DNA from: JBKBIP01 sp046297495
GTDB lineage: Bacteria > Planctomycetota > Planctomycetia > Gemmatales > Gemmataceae
Length of the DNA: 64,000 bases
Assembly: GCA_046297495.1 (NCBI GenBank)
Contig: JBKBIP010000021.1
Location: 1 to 64,000 of the forward strand
Direction of reading: 5' to 3'
The notes beneath the pieces are model-generated. The model saw only the letters and a list, made by a program, of their open reading frames with translations, had not been told where the DNA came from and ran no database searches. Positions 61,601 through 64,000 of the stretch are shown here, one piece after another; within the stretch, counting starts at the first letter, position 1, and every line of letters starts with the position of its first letter. A program made the position numbers and the translations under genes.

Positions 61601-63668
61601 CACCCAGCGCTGGAATGAAGTCCGTGCCACCAACGATCTCAACGCGCTGCGGAAGTTCGTGTCTCTGTTCGGTTCGACGTTCGCCACCGGCCGCGCATCC
61701 CGCCTCGTGTTGGCCGAGCGTCTCATGCAAACCAACGCCGAAGCGGACCTGCGCGACGCGCAAATGCACTTGCTCCAGCTTGTCTTGCAGCGCGACGACC
61801 GGTCATTGGCCGGGCAAGCCGTCGAGACGCTCGCCCGTCTGATGTTGCAAAAAGGGATGATGGAAGAAGCCGCCCATTATTACCGCAAGCTGGGCAACGA
61901 ATTCGCCGAGGTCGTCATCCGCGATGGCAAGACCGGCGCCGATTTCTACAGCGACTTGGCCACCGACAAACGCTTCCTCCCCTATTTGGAGGATCACCAG
62001 CAAGTCTGGAACGGCTCGATCAAGGCCGAGACCATTTCGGGGCAATTCCCGCTCACCCGGCCGGCGTTCACCTTCGAGCCGGATGGAGAAGTGCTCCCCT
62101 TCTTCCAAAAGCACCGGCTGGCCCTGGAGATGAACAATAATTTCCAGCTACGGGTCATCGACCAGACCACCGGCGAAGACTACTGGCGAACCGAGGGCTT
62201 GTGGACCAATCGCCAGTTCACGCCGGCCAATTACCTGTACACCAACTATGGCAACGCCAACATCCGCCACACCTACCGGGTGATGGGGCACATCGTCATC
62301 CTGAACCTGGGATACATGGTCTATGCCTTGGATCCGGTCCACAAAAAGAAGCTATGGGAATACAATCTGTACGGTTCCGGCAACAACCTGTTCCCCCAGC
62401 AAGCACGCATCATGCCAGACCGCGACGGCAAGATGCAAATCATTTACCAGGACGGCTGGACGCAGAAGATCGGCCAGACCGGTCCGGCGGAGCCGTCGTA
62501 TGTCTGCCTGCTGACGCGAACCGGATTGGTGGCCTTGGATCCCGTGCATGGCCACGTTTTGTGGGAAAAATCGGATGTGTCGCCGCGGTCGTTGATCTTC
62601 GGCGATTACCAACACGTCTATCTGGTCGAAACCACCAACGACGGCACCCCCACTGCCACGCGCGCCTTGCGCGCCAGTGACGGCGTGACGGTCGAGGTCC
62701 CCCCCTTCGCCGAATTGTACCAACGCCGTCTGCGCGTCGTGGGTCGCAACCTGTTGTTGCGCGACACCGACGCGGAAGGTAAGATCGTGTTGCGCCTCTA
62801 CGATGTCCACACGGGGCAGGACTTGTGGCAACAATCCTACCCTAGCGGCAGCGTCGTCATGAACGGCGACGACGACCGCTGGGCCGGCGTCGTGGAGCCA
62901 TCGGGTAAGATCACCGTCGTCAACCTGACCGACCGCCAGGATGTCTTTCAGTTCACGGTCAACAAGCAGCATGTGGACAAGCTGCAAGACGCTTACTTGT
63001 TGCAGGATGACAAGTGGTTCTACTTCGTGCTGAACGTCCCACCCAATCCGCAGCAAGCGCCGTGGGGCGGGGGTCCTTGGGCGAACGTCGCTTACGGCAT
63101 GCGTTCCGTCAAGCTCAATGGCAGCCTTTACGCGGTGGATCGCGTCCAGGGCAACATGCGCGGTTATGACGACATCAAGCCGGGAGAAAACATCTACTGG
63201 CGTTATGATGACACCAATCAGATGGTGGTGCTCGACCAGTTCCAGAACCTGCCGATCGTGATCTGCACGGCTCGCTACAACCAGCTGATCAACAATCCGC
63301 CGAACCGGGCCATTCAAGTGGTCAAAACGGTCGCTCTGGAAAAGAGCACGGGCAAAAGCATCTACAATCGTCCGCAGTCCAACAACAATCAGTTTTATGC
63401 CTTGAACACGAATTTGCGGTCGGGAACCATCGAGTTGGTCAGTTACAATCTGAAAATCCAGTTCTCGGTGGAAAGCGGCACGGCAGCCGATGCCCGCGAC
63501 ATGCTCCCCCCCAACGGCGGCGTAGAGGGAGAGCAGCTGCCGGTCGTGCCCCCACCGCCACCGCTGGCGCCACAACCGCGACCTGGCCTCCGCCCCGTGC
63601 CGATCCAGATCGCGGTGCCGCAACAACGGATCGTGTTGCCGGTGGAACCGCAAAAGGAAGAGAAATAA
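58647..63668 (+). CDS. Large secreted PQQ-like beta-propeller protein
   Basis: 1673 residues from the ATG at 58647, which has GGGGGAA upstream; ATG codons at 58557 and 58608 lie further upstream without such a site. A signal peptide spans about 1-29 (LFVVVISVGVLSVLTMWQAGWA). Then comes a helical segment (about 40-250) with TPR-like repeats (ARLLLAEAKAKADV), a propeller with PQQ/outer-membrane BamB-like blades (YARALKTGELAWNQRADGS, CINLRDGQLLWKHR), a second TPR-like region (about 800-1100) and a second propeller (about 1130-1600), ending in a proline-rich tail (VVPPPPPLAPQPRP). It probably scaffolds envelope proteins. The W-motif residues of true PQQ enzymes are not all visible, so a catalytic role is not claimed. 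Confidence 0.9.
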   Translation: MSSARRLFVVVISVGVLSVLTMWQAGWAQKIQIGNIPPPAPPQPIADDGEPVSPFTDAITLAKNNDAPRIIAATKDLIAEENWADAVRYLQALLNVKEDAFLEARRQGADGKETIHLVSIRAEANRLIGTLPPDGLRFYELQYGPQARLLLAEAKAKADVQILAEVAQRYLHTDAGAEATSLLGTYYLDRGRYLTAALCYERLLSRQGADQVSANTLFKAALAYFRAGDKSRAEEVWQHLKAKTGRDGLVIANQVVKLDDLRQELEKTGAGVLANQEDWLLYRGDASRSAQGHGGPPFLEPHLGWPRSTLVPESLKESDKAADSEASRHIEATLKTSLSYLEGFQQPILPGFHPITGKAYVRRGMDNVLSDVVIYRSYDGIYARALKTGELAWNQRADGSLHAMSKSVANRTILTSWHQGYQTFAQDIFFSNTLIGTLSSDGQYVYYIDDIAVPPSPQYLMQNGGFVRPPNLGSFQGMYYHSKLQAVDVLNGKLVWELGGPDDANDLNDSLFLGAPLPLGGKLYMLVEKKGGELNVVCVTPPKAPKLPATVDWTQKLGNARDPLATRDILRRIHACQLAYADGILVCPTNTGAVLGLDLLTRSLVWAHSYRDSDDTQVGANPQFPRPIVGPWGPMPSNMQLNTAWKGGAPIIQDGKVILAAADAPTLHCINLRDGQLLWKHRKADEELYVAGVFKNRVVIVGKNHCRALDLNSGSQLWRVENTGLPSGQGVASEDVYYLPIQATADSKEPAVIGIHLARGVIQSKAISRKKFIPGNLVFYQGEVISQGVSDITVYPQLQVKLAQIDERLKENPSDPLGLTERAELRLDKGDLQGALDDLHTALDNNPPDHVKPKAHAKLYETLTEFFQRDFNASEKYLDEYRALCVVDIPANADSATRQRLAEEQLKRQANFLCLLAKGREQQGRLVDAFQAYMDFGALVGNEELISVIDEPTTRAKPDVWARDRIATMMAKATPAQRQPLEEKITQRWNEVRATNDLNALRKFVSLFGSTFATGRASRLVLAERLMQTNAEADLRDAQMHLLQLVLQRDDRSLAGQAVETLARLMLQKGMMEEAAHYYRKLGNEFAEVVIRDGKTGADFYSDLATDKRFLPYLEDHQQVWNGSIKAETISGQFPLTRPAFTFEPDGEVLPFFQKHRLALEMNNNFQLRVIDQTTGEDYWRTEGLWTNRQFTPANYLYTNYGNANIRHTYRVMGHIVILNLGYMVYALDPVHKKKLWEYNLYGSGNNLFPQQARIMPDRDGKMQIIYQDGWTQKIGQTGPAEPSYVCLLTRTGLVALDPVHGHVLWEKSDVSPRSLIFGDYQHVYLVETTNDGTPTATRALRASDGVTVEVPPFAELYQRRLRVVGRNLLLRDTDAEGKIVLRLYDVHTGQDLWQQSYPSGSVVMNGDDDRWAGVVEPSGKITVVNLTDRQDVFQFTVNKQHVDKLQDAYLLQDDKWFYFVLNVPPNPQQAPWGGGPWANVAYGMRSVKLNGSLYAVDRVQGNMRGYDDIKPGENIYWRYDDTNQMVVLDQFQNLPIVICTARYNQLINNPPNRAIQVVKTVALEKSTGKSIYNRPQSNNNQFYALNTNLRSGTIELVSYNLKIQFSVESGTAADARDMLPPNGGVEGEQLPVVPPPPPLAPQPRPGLRPVPIQIAVPQQRIVLPVEPQKEEK

Positions 63669-63800
63669 GAGCGCGGAGTCTGGGCGAGTGGGTGACGTCA
63701 GTCTTTTGGTAACGCCCTTCACCAGAAAGGCTGATACCTCCCCGCTCGCTGAATTCATTCGCAGCAGTCAGTGACATCCACTAGCCAGGAGCCAACAGCG

Positions 63801-64000
63801 ATGAAACAGCCATCTTCTCTGGGAATAAGTCTCATAGGCGGGATCATGGCCCTGGGATTTGTTCCGTCCGCCGTTGGCAGGGAATTGGAACCGAAATACC
63901 GGGAAGCGGTCGAAAAAGGGCTTGCTTGGGTGGCGGAGACGCAATTCGCCGACGGCCACTGGGAAGCCAACAATGGCCAGTATCCCACCGCCATGACCGC
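63801..64000 (+). CDS. Prenyltransferase/terpene cyclase toroid-like protein, 5' end only
   Basis: The gene runs off the end of the window; about 66 residues are visible. The ATG at 63801 has AGGAG 10 bases upstream. A signal peptide (LGISLIGGIMALGFVPSAVG) is followed by REAVEKGLAWVAETQFADGHWEANNG, the QxxDGxW-type repeat of the squalene-cyclase-like alpha/alpha toroid. Such secreted proteins are common in planctomycetes. It lies 132 bases after the PQQ-propeller gene on the same strand and is probably co-expressed. Confidence 0.75.
   Translation, partial: MKQPSSLGISLIGGIMALGFVPSAVGRELEPKYREAVEKGLAWVAETQFADGHWEANNGQYPTAMT

Noticed and set aside
62352..63758. Long minus-strand open frame (468 codons)
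   Set aside because: It lies opposite the PQQ-propeller gene, with no motif of its own; a shadow frame of GC-rich coding DNA.

Overview
The window looks like a draft or metagenome-assembled chromosome piece from a planctomycete, most likely the Gemmata-like order. The basis is the gene repertoire: a MoxR/DUF58/BatA-type cassette, a large Ser/Thr kinase with WD40 repeats, a second membrane kinase, a formylglycine sulfatase, ThuA, Tat-exported Gfo/Idh/MocA and sugar isomerase genes, a YdjY-domain lipoprotein and a giant PQQ-propeller protein. The DNA is GC-rich, Shine-Dalgarno sites are variable, and GTG starts and TGATG/ATGA stop-start overlaps are frequent. Two runs of N (99 and 10 bases) mark assembly gaps. 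No rRNA, tRNA, CRISPR array, prophage or intact insertion sequence is visible.

Layout. 0.1-6.2 kb (minus): amidohydrolase, then the moxR > DUF58 > BatA-like operon. 6.6-10.7 kb (plus): a 1355-residue protein of unknown function. 10.7-13.1 kb (minus): a family 2 glycosyltransferase coupled to an unknown 535-residue protein. 13.5-16.8 kb (plus): a ketose 3-epimerase-like enzyme, a stand-alone LigD-type phosphoesterase domain, a gene-poor stretch of about 1.4 kb and an ECF sigma factor. 16.9-20 kb (minus): assimilatory sulfate reduction (cysH, sat) and a YdjY lipoprotein. 20.2 kb: xerD. 21.1-25.1 kb (minus): WD40 kinase, then an IS5-type transposase remnant. 25.5-28.6 kb (minus): an overlapping three-gene membrane cluster containing an HTTM protein. 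28.9-32.6 kb: methyltransferase, ThuA protein and sulfatase. 32.9-35.7 kb (plus): mercuric-reductase-like flavoprotein, TVP38/TMEM64 and a DoxX-like protein. 35.8-45.0 kb (minus): CPBP protease, HD-GYP protein, NCS2 permease, two aminotransferases, hydroxyacid dehydrogenase, PIG-L deacetylase and a PIN toxin-antitoxin pair. 45.1-48.8 kb (plus): second kinase and a small unknown protein coupled to a flavoprotein. 49.1-52.7 kb (minus): selB, a B12-binding mutase subunit and meaB. 52.9-58.3 kb (mainly plus): sugar isomerase, oxidoreductase and CehA-like hydrolase genes. 58.6-64 kb (plus): secreted PQQ-propeller protein and the start of a toroid/prenyltransferase-like protein.

The least explained features are two families of dispersed palindromes between genes. 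Family 1 has arms like gtttagcgagcgagcc...; family 2 has arms like gattcagcggttcgcgc. One family-1 half-element lies in frame inside the WD40 kinase gene and encodes an insertion between the HRD and DFG motifs. Other items without an assigned function are the 1355-residue protein, the 535-residue glycosyltransferase partner, the HTTM triad, and the 198-residue protein coupled to a flavoprotein with a cysteine-rich tail. I did not find a system I could confidently call new.
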